This document shows, piece by piece, positions 8,349-16,157 of a stretch of 64,000 nucleotides of DNA. Origin of the DNA: Chryseobacterium arachidis. Its GTDB lineage: Bacteria > Bacteroidota > Bacteroidia > Flavobacteriales > Weeksellaceae. Position 1 is the first letter of the stretch; the number at the start of each line of letters is the position of its first letter. Position numbers and translations under genes: made by a program. The notes below the pieces were generated by a model, which was given only the letters and a program-made list of their open reading frames with translations, ran no database searches and was not told the DNA's origin. Where the stretch lies: the NCBI RefSeq assembly GCF_900129245.1, contig NZ_FQUT01000001.1, forward strand, positions 620,001-684,000, written 5' to 3'.

Positions 8349-9731
8349 ATGGCGAAAAAAATAAAACCGAACTTATCCATGCTTCAGATCATCAACATGA
8401 GCATGGGATTTTTGGGAATCCAAATGGCTTTTGGTTTGCAAAACGGAAATGCAAGTAGAATTCTGGCTAATTTCGGTGCCGATGTTCATGAATTGTCATG
8501 GTTCTGGCTTGTTGCTCCCATTACGGGATTGATTGTCCAGCCGATTATCGGTCACATGGGCGATAATACATGGAGCCCGTTTGGAAGAAGGAAACCTTAT
8601 TTTTTAATAGGCGCAGTTTTGTGCGCCGTCGGTTTGGTCATGCTTCCCAATGCCGCTTCTGCAACACAGATGATGGCAGCCAATGTTCTGTTATTGGCCG
8701 TGATATTTTTAGCAATAATGGATGCTTCAATCAATGTGGCGATGGAGCCGTTTCGTGCTTTGGTAGGAGATATGCTGCCGAAACACCAGGCGACAATAGG
8801 ATTTTCTGTGCAGACGATTTTAATCGGAATCGGGGCAGTGATCGGTTCGGATTTACCCAACTGGTTAACGAATTGGGGTATTTCAAATGTCGCTCAAAAA
8901 GGTTTTGTAGCAGACAATGTCATTTATTCTTTTTACATTGGGGCGGCGGTTTTAATTGTTTCGATTTTATATACCATTATGACAACCAAAGAATACTCAC
9001 CCGAGGAATTTTCGTCTTTTGAAGATGATCATGATGAGGTAAAACAGTCACCAAAATTTTCAGATATCTTCAAAGATTTCGGAAATATTCCTTCTCAGAT
9101 GAAGAAATTAGGAATCGTTCAGTTTTTTTCATGGTTTGCACTGTTTACCATGTGGGTTTTCACGACAAGCGCTTTGGCAACCCATCATTTCGGACTTTCT
9201 CCAAATGATACTCATTCTGCAGAATTTAATAAAGCCGGAGATTTAACGGGAAGCTTATTCGGGAGTTATAATTTTTACGCCATTTTCTTTGCCTTTGCTC
9301 TAACTCCTATCGCCAGATTTATCGGAAAAAAGCAGACGCATGCTTTAGCTTTGGCTTGTGGTGGATTAGGTTTAATTTCAATGTACTTCATAAAAGATGT
9401 CAACAGCCTTTGGATTTCTATGGTCGGTTTAGGATTTGCGTGGGCAAGTATTCTGGCGATGCCGTATGCGATGCTGATCGATTCTATTCCGCAAAAGAAA
9501 ATGGGAGTTTACATGGGAATTTTCAATTTTTTTATTGTGATTCCGCAAATTCTTAACGGTATTTTCGGAGGTCCGATTGTAAGCGGAATCTTTGGAAAAA
9601 TGGCAATCGATTATATAGTTGTAGGTGGAATCTGTATGTTACTGGGAGCTGTTTTAACAATGATTTTTATTAAATCTGAAAACAATACTCCAAAAGAAAT
9701 TGAAGAGGAAATTCAACAGGTGCATTTCTGA
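8349..9731 (+). CDS. SLC45/GPH-type sugar MFS permease (probable maltose transporter)
   Basis: 460 residues with about 12 membrane segments. Near residue 65 is the GHMGDNTWSPFGRRKPY loop, the motif-A equivalent shared by sucrose/maltose permeases of the SLC45 and GPH type (D---GRRxP), and a long cytoplasmic loop (about 215-245, acidic, EDDHDEVKQ) follows TM6. Such permeases couple disaccharide uptake to protons. The gene starts 4 bases after the NTF2-like gene and closes the Sus-type locus, ahead of a UUCG-looped terminator. It would carry maltose or short maltodextrins released by the GH13/GH97 enzymes across the inner membrane. Substrate is inferred from neighbours. Confidence 0.88.
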   Translation: MAKKIKPNLSMLQIINMSMGFLGIQMAFGLQNGNASRILANFGADVHELSWFWLVAPITGLIVQPIIGHMGDNTWSPFGRRKPYFLIGAVLCAVGLVMLPNAASATQMMAANVLLLAVIFLAIMDASINVAMEPFRALVGDMLPKHQATIGFSVQTILIGIGAVIGSDLPNWLTNWGISNVAQKGFVADNVIYSFYIGAAVLIVSILYTIMTTKEYSPEEFSSFEDDHDEVKQSPKFSDIFKDFGNIPSQMKKLGIVQFFSWFALFTMWVFTTSALATHHFGLSPNDTHSAEFNKAGDLTGSLFGSYNFYAIFFAFALTPIARFIGKKQTHALALACGGLGLISMYFIKDVNSLWISMVGLGFAWASILAMPYAMLIDSIPQKKMGVYMGIFNFFIVIPQILNGIFGGPIVSGIFGKMAIDYIVVGGICMLLGAVLTMIFIKSENNTPKEIEEEIQQVHF

Positions 9732-9780
9732 TGTAATTTTAAATAGTTATAAAAGACTTTTGAAATGAAATATCAATATA

Positions 9781-9806
9781 AAAACGGACTTCGGTTCGTT
9801 TTTTTA
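9781..9806 (+). terminator. Terminator with UUCG tetraloop after the sugar permease
   Basis: AAAACGGAC (9781-9789) pairs with GTTCGTTTT (9794-9802, one G-U pair) around a TTCG loop and runs into seven or more T. It marks the end of the starch locus. Confidence 0.85.
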
Positions 9807-9858
9807 CTAAAAAGGTGTCATATCTTAGCTCCCGTAAACTAAAAACATAAAAATTGAC

Positions 9859-10485
9859 ATGAAAATAAATTGTAAGAACTGCGAAAGACAATTGATTAAA
9901 TTAAACTTTACAGAAGAACAAAAACTTCATTTTTATATATTAATGCAAAATAGATTAAAATTATTTGCGAAAAACAAAATTATTGATGAGCATATGCTTT
10001 CTGAAAATGAAGCTGATGCTATTATCGATCATTTAAATAAATATGGAAGATGTATTGAATGTAAATTTGATGACTTGAACCATGAATATGTTGAATGCCC
10101 TAATTGCCAAGCCTTTAATTTTAATTTAAAAGAACCTTCATTTAATATCGAATTTTGTAGCTTGCTGGAGTGGAGTCTTGATTTTGAAAATTCAGGATAT
10201 AAAGAGGCAGAATATTTTTGGTGTGATGGTATAAGTCATTTGCCGGAAAATACAAACTCCCTACTTTGTAAAAATATTGAAAAAGATCGTGAGATTATTA
10301 CAAAAGCATGGATTGGAAATGATGGGCAGGATATCTATGAAATGAAAATAAAGTTTGGAAAAAAATCTCTTAAAAACTACAAAAATCAGAAAAACTTAGC
10401 TGAATGTATACCTACACATTCTGAGAAACCTAATTGGATAATATTGGATGTTAAAAACAAATTGATAGAATTACAATTAAAATAA
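9859..10485 (+). CDS. Hypothetical protein with zinc-ribbon-like Cys pairs
   Basis: 208 residues, no signal peptide and no membrane segment, rich in Lys, Asn and Ile. Three CxxC pairs occur: CKNC at 5-8, CIEC near 70-73 and CPNC near 84-87; the last two are 14 residues apart and could together hold one zinc, with the first pair free or part of a second site. Between them is a helical segment (about 15-65). The C-terminal half (about 95-208) shows no motif I recognise. It stands alone between a terminator and the pirin promoter. Function unknown; it is noticeably more AT-rich than the neighbouring starch genes, as often seen with accessory genes. Confidence 0.65.
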   Translation: MKINCKNCERQLIKLNFTEEQKLHFYILMQNRLKLFAKNKIIDEHMLSENEADAIIDHLNKYGRCIECKFDDLNHEYVECPNCQAFNFNLKEPSFNIEFCSLLEWSLDFENSGYKEAEYFWCDGISHLPENTNSLLCKNIEKDREIITKAWIGNDGQDIYEMKIKFGKKSLKNYKNQKNLAECIPTHSEKPNWIILDVKNKLIELQLK

Positions 10486-10552
10486 TTTCTTTGTCTGATT
10501 GCATAGATATCCTTTCTTATCCTACGTCAACATTTCCAAATCCTGCAAGCTG

Positions 10553-10560
10553 TACATTTG
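10553..10560 (+). promoter_or_regulatory. Flavobacterial -7 element ahead of the pirin gene
   Basis: TACATTTG matches the TAnnTTTG consensus of Bacteroidota sigma-A promoters, 38 bases before the start codon. No clear TTG was found at the usual -33 distance, so the match is partial. Confidence 0.5.
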
Positions 10561-10598
10561 TATTATAATTAGCAACAATAATTAAATAACAAATAGAT

Positions 10599-11327
10599 AT
10601 GAAAACAGTTTACCATAAAGCAGATTCAAGAGGTCACGCCAATCACGGTTGGCTGAATTCTTACCATACATTCAGTTTTGCCAATTATCAAAACCGCGAC
10701 AGAACACATTTCGGAGTGTTGAGAGTTTTAAATGACGATACCGTTTCTCAGGGAATGGGTTTTGGAACGCATCCGCACAAAAACATGGAAATCATTTCCA
10801 TTCCTTTGGAAGGTGATCTGGAACATAAAGATTCTATGGGAACGACTGCCGTAATCAGAAAAGGAGAAATTCAGGTAATGAGTGCCGGAACTGGTGTAAT
10901 GCACAGCGAATACAACAAAAATAAAGACGAAGAAGTAAAATTCTTACAGATCTGGGTTTTCCCGAAAGAAGAAAATGTAGAACCGAGATATGACCAAAAA
11001 AGCATTAAAGAAGGCGAAAAAGTCAACGGTTTTCAGCAGATTTTATCTCCCAACAGAAACGATGAAGGCGTTTGGATTCATCAGGATGCTTGGTTTAATC
11101 TGGCTAATTTTACCAAAGGAAATGGCAAAAACTATACTCTGAACAAAAAAGGAAACGGTGTTTACGCTTTTGTATTAAAAGGAAGCGCTAAAGTGGGCGA
11201 CAGAATTCTGAATGAAAGAGACGGTTTAGGAATCTGGGATACCCAAAGTTTCAATATCGAAGCAACAGAAGACACAGAAATCCTTTTAATGGAAGTTCCA
11301 ATGGAATTGCCCGATTATTTGAAATAA
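10599..11327 (+). CDS. Pirin family protein
   Basis: 242 residues in a bicupin arrangement. The N-terminal cupin has the metal-binding set GTHPHKNMEI (two His near residues 58-60), then LEHKDSMG and GTGVMHSEYN. The second cupin (about 135-235) is shorter and lacks a clear metal set, as is usual for bacterial YhhW-like pirins. Some of these oxidise flavonoids such as quercetin; others act as redox or metabolic modulators, so the exact role is open. It is followed by a hairpin repeat and an FMN reductase gene; a shared stress or redox role is possible but not shown. Confidence 0.92.
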   Translation: MKTVYHKADSRGHANHGWLNSYHTFSFANYQNRDRTHFGVLRVLNDDTVSQGMGFGTHPHKNMEIISIPLEGDLEHKDSMGTTAVIRKGEIQVMSAGTGVMHSEYNKNKDEEVKFLQIWVFPKEENVEPRYDQKSIKEGEKVNGFQQILSPNRNDEGVWIHQDAWFNLANFTKGNGKNYTLNKKGNGVYAFVLKGSAKVGDRILNERDGLGIWDTQSFNIEATEDTEILLMEVPMELPDYLK

Positions 11328-11400
11328 ACAGTTAATTTTGCAGCGTCAAATTGATATCATTGCAGGAATTACAACAATAAATGAAATGATTGTAGTTAGA

Positions 11401-11484
11401 GAACCACGAAGTGGTTCAATATGAATAGCCGTGGGTGAAACCCATGGAAAAAATACCCAAAATCAACGAACCACGAAGTGGTTC
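11401..11484 (+). repeat. Bipartite hairpin repeat with GAA loops
   Basis: Two copies of a perfect palindrome, GAACCAC-GAA-GTGGTTC (11401-11417 and 11468-11484), flank a second hairpin, CCGTGGGT-GAA-ACCCATGG (11429-11447, one wobble pair). All three loops are GAA. The design resembles REP/RAYT-type intergenic repeats, though no such transposase lies in the window. A related element with different stem sequences is at 14417-14460. Confidence 0.85.
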
Positions 11485-11519
11485 AACAAACATAATTTTA
11501 AACAAAAAATTAAAAATAA

Positions 11520-12071
11520 ATGAAAATTTTAGCAGTAGCTGGAAGTAATTCCGAAACATCAATCAATAAATTATTAGTTTCTTACGCGGCTTCATTAATA
11601 GAAAACGCAGAAGTGGAAATCGTAGACATGAACGATTTTGAAATGCCGATCTACAAACACCAGAGAGAAGTAGAAAGCGGAGTTCCTCAGGAAGCAAAAA
11701 ACTTTGCAGAAAAAATCGATGCAGCAGATCTACTTTTAATTTCTTTGTCTGAGCATAACGGAACATATTCTACGGCATTCAAAAATGTGTTCGACTGGAC
11801 TTCAAGAATCAAAGACAGAGCAGTATGGAATGAGAAGCCTATGTTATTGATGGCAACTGCTCCGGGAGCAAGAGGCGGATTAGGTGTTTTGGAAGCTGCA
11901 ACGAAGCGTTTTCCTCTTCACGGCGGAAATATAGTTGAGACTTTTACCCTTCCTTTCTTTAACGATAATTTCGATAAAGAAGCTGGAAAGATTTCTAACG
12001 AGGAGAAAGACAGTGAGTTAAAAGAAAAAATCCAGAAAATTTCTGCCGTTGAATCTATCCTTGAAAAATAG
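11520..12071 (+). CDS. NAD(P)H-dependent FMN reductase family protein
   Basis: 183 residues with a flavodoxin-like fold. The phosphate-binding loop of the flavin is AGSNSETSINK (residues 7-17), and the isoalloxazine-binding segment is LSEHNGTYSTAFKNVFDW (about 76-93), both typical of the NADPH-dependent FMN reductase (ArsH/ChrR/azoreductase-like) family. It would reduce quinones, azo compounds or metals using bound FMN in the cytosol. It starts directly after the hairpin repeat and ends shortly before a small transcription unit. The specific electron acceptor cannot be told. Confidence 0.9.
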   Translation: MKILAVAGSNSETSINKLLVSYAASLIENAEVEIVDMNDFEMPIYKHQREVESGVPQEAKNFAEKIDAADLLLISLSEHNGTYSTAFKNVFDWTSRIKDRAVWNEKPMLLMATAPGARGGLGVLEAATKRFPLHGGNIVETFTLPFFNDNFDKEAGKISNEEKDSELKEKIQKISAVESILEK

Positions 12072-12073
12072 AT

Positions 12074-12103
12074 TTGAAAATTAATATAAAATTAATATCT
12101 TTG
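12074..12103 (+). promoter_or_regulatory. Promoter of a tiny transcription unit
   Basis: TTG at 12074-12076, a 19-bp spacer and TATCTTTG at 12096-12103 fit the flavobacterial -33/-7 pattern (TTG, 17-23 bp, TAnnTTTG) very well. Transcription would begin about 10 bases before the ATG at 12118. Confidence 0.75.
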
Positions 12104-12117
12104 CAAAAAGAAAAAAG

Positions 12118-12192
12118 ATGAAAATTCAGACCACTTTTAAAGAATGTTTCTCCAAGAAAGGGAATATTGTGGACTCTGAAATTCTGAGATAA
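12118..12192 (+). CDS. Possible 24-residue peptide ahead of purM
   Basis: A short frame (starts MKIQTTFKECFSKKG, ends DSEILR, stop TAA) lies between a good promoter (12074-12103) and a terminator (12200-12231). An A/G-rich stretch just before the ATG could bind ribosomes. It has one Cys and no membrane or export feature. It may be a real small protein, a leader peptide of an attenuator for purM, or a chance frame inside a small RNA. No antiterminator pairing was found by eye. I do not recognise the peptide. Confidence 0.4.
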   Translation: MKIQTTFKECFSKKGNIVDSEILR

Positions 12193-12199
12193 AACAACG

Positions 12200-12231
12200 G
12201 CCGATAATCTACCAAGATTGTCGGCTTTTTT
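12200..12231 (+). terminator. Terminator closing the tiny unit upstream of purM
   Basis: GCCGATAATCT (12200-12210) pairs with AGATTGTCGGC (12215-12225, one wobble pair) around ACCA, followed by six T. It begins eight bases after the small frame stops. Confidence 0.88.
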
Positions 12232-12275
12232 GTTTTCTGAATTTGAATAAAAGTAATATAAAGATAAGAGACATC

Positions 12276-12327
12276 AGATACCAGATATTAGATTGACAAA
12301 TAGTCTGTAATCTGAAATCTAGTATCT
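12276..12327. repeat. Imperfect inverted repeat before purM
   Basis: The left arm 12276-12298 (AGATACCAGATATTAGATT...) pairs with 12306-12327 (...AATCTGAAATCTAGTATCT) with about four mismatches. It ends 17 bases before the purM start and is part of the intergenic hairpin-repeat landscape of the purine cluster. Confidence 0.7.
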
Positions 12328-12344
12328 AAAAATCTAAATAAAAC

Positions 12345-13337
12345 ATGAGCAACACGTACAAATCAGCAGGAGTAGACAAAGAAGAAGGATACAAAACCGT
12401 TGATAAGATCAAGAAAGCGGTGGGCGAAACTCACAATTCCAATGTATTGAATCATTTGGGAAGTTTTGGGGCTTTCTACGAAATCGGAGGATACAAAAAT
12501 CCTGTTTTGGTTTCCGGAACAGATGGTGTGGGAACGAAGCTTAAAGTAGCTTTAGACTCAAAAAAATACGATTCTATAGGGGTAGACTGTTTTGCAATGT
12601 GTGCAAACGATATTCTTTGCCACGGTGCAAAACCATTATTTTTCCTTGATTATTTAGCTTGTGGAAAATTAGATTCCGAGATCGCTGCAGAAATCGTTTT
12701 AGGAATGGTAGAAGCTTGTAAAGACAACAACTGTGCATTAATTGGTGGTGAAACTGCCGAAATGCCGGGAATGTATCAACCTGGAGATTACGATGTTGCA
12801 GGATTCTGCGTAGGAATTGTAGAAAAAGACCAGATTATTGACGGTTCAGGAATCAAAGCAGGTAATAAAATTATAGCTCTTCCAAGTTCAGGTTTCCACT
12901 CAAACGGATTCTCTTTGGTAAGAAAAGTGTTCCCGGATTTCAACGAAGAATTCGAAGGAAAGCCTTTGTACGAGACACTTTTGGTTCCTACAAGATTATA
13001 TTATAAAGATATCCACAAAGTTCTTGAAGAAGTTAAAGTTTGCGGTATCGCTCACATCACGGGTGGCGGCTTGTACGAAAACATCCCAAGAATTATCGGT
13101 GACGGACTTTGCGCAACAATTGATGCTTCAAAAATCCAGATTCCAAGCATTATGCTGGAATTGGAAAAAAGAGGTGGCGTAGCTCGTGAAGAGATGTTCG
13201 GAACTTTCAACATGGGGGTCGGAATGATCGTTGTGGTAGATGCAGAACACGCTGAAAAAGTATTGCACCTTTTGGATGATGCTTACGAAATCGGAGAAAT
13301 CACGGAAGGAAGCGAAAAAATAGATTTAAAATTTTAG
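12345..13337 (+). CDS. purM: Phosphoribosylformylglycinamidine cyclo-ligase (AIR synthetase)
   Basis: 330 residues, close to the family norm. It converts FGAM plus ATP to aminoimidazole ribonucleotide, step five of purine synthesis. Visible signatures include SGTDGVGTKLKVA (about 58-70), the CANDILCHGAKPLFFLDY segment (about 87-104), the GGETAEMPGMY loop and DYDVAGFCVG, all typical of the PurM/ThiL ATP-grasp-like superfamily. It is the first of five colinear purine genes (purM, purN, purH, purD, guaA) separated by repeat-filled gaps rather than packed tightly. A tiny unit with its own terminator lies upstream. Confidence 0.97.
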   Translation: MSNTYKSAGVDKEEGYKTVDKIKKAVGETHNSNVLNHLGSFGAFYEIGGYKNPVLVSGTDGVGTKLKVALDSKKYDSIGVDCFAMCANDILCHGAKPLFFLDYLACGKLDSEIAAEIVLGMVEACKDNNCALIGGETAEMPGMYQPGDYDVAGFCVGIVEKDQIIDGSGIKAGNKIIALPSSGFHSNGFSLVRKVFPDFNEEFEGKPLYETLLVPTRLYYKDIHKVLEEVKVCGIAHITGGGLYENIPRIIGDGLCATIDASKIQIPSIMLELEKRGGVAREEMFGTFNMGVGMIVVVDAEHAEKVLHLLDDAYEIGEITEGSEKIDLKF

Positions 13338-13346
13338 GAGCTTAAT

Positions 13347-13429
13347 CCCGCTTTCCACTATATCTTTTTTGTTACGGCCTCCGCTTCGCTCCGGCCGCAA
13401 CAAAAAAGGATGCCGCTGCAATCGGGGCT
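13347..13429. repeat. Dispersed 83-bp palindromic repeat, copy 1
   Basis: A long hairpin: CTTTTTTGTT plus CGGCC faces GGCCG plus AACAAAAAAG across a 13-base loop (TCCGCTTCGCTCC), within outer partly paired ends that begin CCCGCT and end CGGGGCT. A near-identical copy is at 22360-22440. It fills the gap between purM and purN. Confidence 0.92.
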
Positions 13430-13446
13430 AGTTATTAAACATAGAA

Positions 13447-13479
13447 AGCCTTGTCAAGGTTTCAAACCTTGACAAGGCT
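13447..13479. repeat. Perfect 16-bp inverted repeat before purN
   Basis: AGCCTTGTCAAGGTTT (13447-13462) and its exact complement (13464-13479) are separated by one base. It ends 11 bases before the purN ATG, so on mRNA it would hide or crowd the ribosome binding site of purN. It could also be a chance neighbour from a mobile repeat family. Confidence 0.9.
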
Positions 13480-13490
13480 CACAAAATAAA

Positions 13491-14057
13491 ATGAAAAACT
13501 TAGTTATACTCGTTTCGGGTTCAGGAACCAATCTTCAGAGAATCATCGATACTATTGATAGTGGAGAAATCCAGAATGCAAAAGTATCTTTGGTCGTTGC
13601 CGACAGAGAATGTTTCGGTTTGGAAAGAGCAAAAAACCATAACATAGACAACGTTCTGATTCCGAGAGGAAAGAACTTCAGCAGCGAATTGGCGAAAATC
13701 ATCCCTGAAAATACAGATTTAATCGTATTGGCAGGATTTTTATCCATTCTGAAACCTGAGTTTTGTGAAAATTGGGTTGGAAAAATAATCAATATTCATC
13801 CGGCGTTGCTTCCGAAATTCGGAGGAAAAGGAATGTGGGGACATCATGTTCATAACGCGGTAATTGAAGCCAAAGAAAAAGAAAGCGGAGCAACCGTTCA
13901 TTTTGTAACTCCGGGAATTGATGAAGGAGAAGCCATTCTTCAGAAATCATTCGAAGTTACAGAAAACGACACTCCCGAAACCGTTGCGGAAAAAGTTCAT
14001 CTAATTGAATATGAAATTTTCCCAATCGCAATAAACAAAGTATTGAATAATAATTAA
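13491..14057 (+). CDS. purN: Phosphoribosylglycinamide formyltransferase
   Basis: 188 residues; transfers the formyl group of 10-formyl-tetrahydrofolate to GAR, step three of purine synthesis. It begins with the nucleotide-binding VSGSGTNLQRIID loop (residues 8-20), and carries the family core with Asn and His in INIHPALLPKFGG (about 100-112) and the catalytic Asp in VTPGIDEGEAI (about 140-150). 'GKGMWGHHVHNAVI' fits the common GMYG-HVH- motif with Trp in place of Tyr. The repeat-filled 450-bp gap that follows separates it from purH. Confidence 0.96.
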   Translation: MKNLVILVSGSGTNLQRIIDTIDSGEIQNAKVSLVVADRECFGLERAKNHNIDNVLIPRGKNFSSELAKIIPENTDLIVLAGFLSILKPEFCENWVGKIINIHPALLPKFGGKGMWGHHVHNAVIEAKEKESGATVHFVTPGIDEGEAILQKSFEVTENDTPETVAEKVHLIEYEIFPIAINKVLNNN

Positions 14058-14080
14058 AACAATTATTAGCAATACAAAAA

Positions 14081-14138
14081 GTCCCTTCCTTTGGAGGGGT
14101 GGCAAAAATTCAAAGAATTTTAGACGGGGTGGCTAAAA
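14081..14138. repeat. Intergenic repeat with CCCTTCC hairpin
   Basis: CCCTTCC-TTT-GGAGGGG forms a 7-bp stem (one wobble) followed by a tail with GACGGGGTGGCTAAAA. From memory, this unit is common between genes in Chryseobacterium and relatives; only one copy is in the window. Confidence 0.6.
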
Positions 14139-14331
14139 AGATTAATAACAACCATCCTTTGCTGAGTGAAATCGAAGATTCGACGTAGTCAAACGCCTTT
14201 GCGAACGAAAAATATTCAGTAAGAAATTGAAAAAAAAACTTAGCGCCCTTTGCGTTAAAATAATAATTAACAAAACATATTTAGATTTAATTATTTCGAA
14301 AATCAAGAAAAATCTAAGTAAAAATAAAGTA

Positions 14332-14374
14332 AGATCGGAGGTGAAAGACCCGGTCTACAGTTTGAAATAACTGT
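14332..14374 (+). repeat. Tandem hairpins with GAAA-containing loops
   Basis: AGATCGG (14332-14338) pairs with CCGGTCT (14350-14356, one wobble), directly followed by ACAGTT (14357-14362) pairing with AACTGT (14369-14374). Both loops contain GAAA. This may be a structured RNA leader of purH or another hairpin repeat; no known riboswitch pattern was recognised. Confidence 0.6.
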
Positions 14375-14416
14375 AAAAAGTAAAAATTTAAAGTAAAAAG
14401 TTTTTGATTAAAAAGA

Positions 14417-14460
14417 GTCCCGAAGGGACGATTTAAATCAGGATAGGATGAAAATCCTAT
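14417..14460 (+). repeat. Bipartite hairpin repeat related to 11401-11484
   Basis: GTCCC-GAA-GGGAC (14417-14429) is followed, after a short AT-rich spacer, by ATAGGAT-GAAA-ATCCTAT (14443-14460). The layout and the GAA/GAAA loops match the element at 11401, but the stem sequences differ while still pairing. Confidence 0.75.
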
Positions 14461-14510
14461 AGAATTGGTTTATTAATCATGAAAAATTATTACAAAAAAT
14501 CGAAAGTAAA

Positions 14511-16028
14511 ATGAGCAAAAAGAGAGTTTTAATCAGTGTTTCTGACAAAAGCGGGTTAATTGAATTCGCACAGTTTTTGGAAGCCCAAAACTATGAATTG
14601 ATTTCTACAGGAGGGACATTCAAACATTTGAAAGACGCTGGTTTAAATCCAATTCAGATTGATGAGGTTACCAATTTCCCTGAGATGTTGGACGGAAGAG
14701 TGAAAACATTACACCCGAAAGTTCACGGTGGTTTGTTGGCGGTTCGTTCCAACGAAGAACACATGAAAACCGTTCAGGAGCACGGAATTGGACTGATTGA
14801 CATGGTGATCGTGAATCTTTATCCTTTCTTCGAAAATGTAAACAAGGACATTTCTCTTCACGAAAAGGTAGAATTCATCGATATCGGAGGTCCTTCAATG
14901 CTTCGTTCTGCAGCGAAAAACTTTGATTCTGTAACGGTAATTACTGATGTTGAAGATTACGCAGCAGTAAGAATCGAAATGGAACAAAATGGTGACACAT
15001 TCATCGAAACCCGTAAAAGATTGGCAGGAAAAGTATTCAACCTTACTTCAGCTTATGATGCTGCGATTTCAAGAATGCTTTTGGAAGAAGATTATCCAAC
15101 TTATTTAAACGCTTCTTACAAGAAAGTTTCTGACCTTAGATACGGTGAAAACCCACATCAGACGGCAGCTTATTACGTTTCTACTTTCGAAAACGGGGCA
15201 ATGAAAGATTTCGAACAATTGGGAGGTAAAGAATTGTCTTTCAACAACCTTCGTGATATGGATCTTTGCTGGAAAGTAGTTACTGAATTCAAAGAAGAAA
15301 TGGCTTGTTGTGCGGTTAAACATTCTACACCTTGTGGCGTTGCGATCGGAACTTCAGCTTTGGAAACCTATCAGAAAACTTTCGAGTGTGATCCGGTTTC
15401 CATCTTTGGCGGAATTGTTGCAATGAACTACAAAATCGACGCAGCAACAGCGGAAGAATTAAACAAAACCTTCCTTGAAATCGTTATGGCTCCTGAGTTT
15501 GATGAGGAAGCTTTGGAAATTTTAAGAAAGAAGAAAAATTTAAGAATTATAAAAATCGTTAACCCTGTTTCTGATAAGCAAACTTGGGTAAAAGTTGATG
15601 GCGGAATATTAGTTCAGGATAACGACAGTATCTTCTCGGATGATATTAAAGTGGTAACAGAAACTCAGCCTACAGAAGAGCAGAAAAAAGCATTATTGTT
15701 CTCTCAGAGAGTGGTAAAATATGTAAAATCCAATGCTATCGTAGTTTCCAACGGAATTCAGGCTTTCGGAATCGGAGGCGGACAGGTTAACAGAATCTGG
15801 GCTACTCAACAGGCGATCGAAAGAGCAAAAGAGAAATTCACAGGAGACTTGGTTTTGGCTTCTGATGCGTTTTTCCCTTTCCGTGATGTGGTAGATTTCT
15901 GCGCTCAGGAAGGTATTACGGCCATTATTCAGCCGGGAGGAAGTGTAAAAGACCAGGACAGCATCGAAGCAGCGAATGAGCACAAAATCCCGATGATGTT
16001 TACAGGTGTTAGACATTTTTTCCATTAA
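14511..16028 (+). CDS. purH: Bifunctional AICAR formyltransferase / IMP cyclohydrolase
   Basis: 505 residues. It catalyses the last two steps of IMP synthesis. The N-terminal IMP cyclohydrolase part (about 1-190) begins [19 protein letters not shown] and holds [13 protein letters not shown] and [17 protein letters not shown]. The C-terminal transformylase part (about 200-505) holds [14 protein letters not shown] and the folate/AICAR residues Lys-His in [15 protein letters not shown] (about 267-281). Length and both domains are complete. It is preceded by a long repeat-rich gap and followed by an inverted repeat before purD. Confidence 0.97.
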   Translation: MSKKRVLISVSDKSGLIEFAQFLEAQNYELISTGGTFKHLKDAGLNPIQIDEVTNFPEMLDGRVKTLHPKVHGGLLAVRSNEEHMKTVQEHGIGLIDMVIVNLYPFFENVNKDISLHEKVEFIDIGGPSMLRSAAKNFDSVTVITDVEDYAAVRIEMEQNGDTFIETRKRLAGKVFNLTSAYDAAISRMLLEEDYPTYLNASYKKVSDLRYGENPHQTAAYYVSTFENGAMKDFEQLGGKELSFNNLRDMDLCWKVVTEFKEEMACCAVKHSTPCGVAIGTSALETYQKTFECDPVSIFGGIVAMNYKIDAATAEELNKTFLEIVMAPEFDEEALEILRKKKNLRIIKIVNPVSDKQTWVKVDGGILVQDNDSIFSDDIKVVTETQPTEEQKKALLFSQRVVKYVKSNAIVVSNGIQAFGIGGGQVNRIWATQQAIERAKEKFTGDLVLASDAFFPFRDVVDFCAQEGITAIIQPGGSVKDQDSIEAANEHKIPMMFTGVRHFFH

Positions 16029-16115
16029 TTAAGATTAAGAGATTCAGAAATTTAGATATTAAGGAATTACCGAGTCGTAATTTCTTAATTCTTTAATCTC
16101 TCAATCTTTTAATTT
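16029..16115. repeat. Imperfect inverted repeat between purH and purD
   Basis: AAGATTAAGAGATT near 16031 faces AATCTCTCAATCTT near 16095, with a partly paired middle (AAGGAATTACC / GTAATTTCTT). It may serve as a terminator for purH as well as belonging to a dispersed repeat family. Confidence 0.65.
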
Positions 16116-16132
16116 TAAATTATATATTTGTA

Positions 16133-16140
16133 AAATAGAC
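16133..16140 (+). promoter_or_regulatory. Flavobacterial -7 element ahead of purD
   Basis: TATATTTG lies 17 bases before the purD ATG and after the purH hairpin, which suggests purD has its own promoter. The -33 part is not clear in this AT-rich DNA. Confidence 0.5.
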
Positions 16141-16157
16141 TAGATAATTAATAAAGT

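Larger units (their letters stand above)
14058..14510. other. Repeat-filled 453-bp gap between purN and purH
   Basis: No gene. It holds a chain of repeat-like elements: 14081-14138 (hairpin CCCTTCC/GGAGGGG plus a 'gacggggtgg' part), 14150-14270 (a segment with TTGCTGAGTGAAATC and CCTTTGCGAAC, related to 22606-22690), two hairpins at 14332-14374 and a bipartite hairpin at 14417-14460. No clear TAnnTTTG promoter was found for purH; read-through from upstream is possible. Confidence 0.75.

Noticed and set aside
8570..9022. 150-codon frame inside the sugar permease gene
   Set aside because: It is out of frame with a well-supported membrane protein and is rich in Cys, Arg and Gly in a shadow-like way.
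14332..14374. Riboswitch ahead of purH
   Set aside because: The tandem hairpins do not match purine, PRPP or other known aptamer patterns I can recall, and similar hairpins occur as repeats elsewhere; kept only as a repeat feature.
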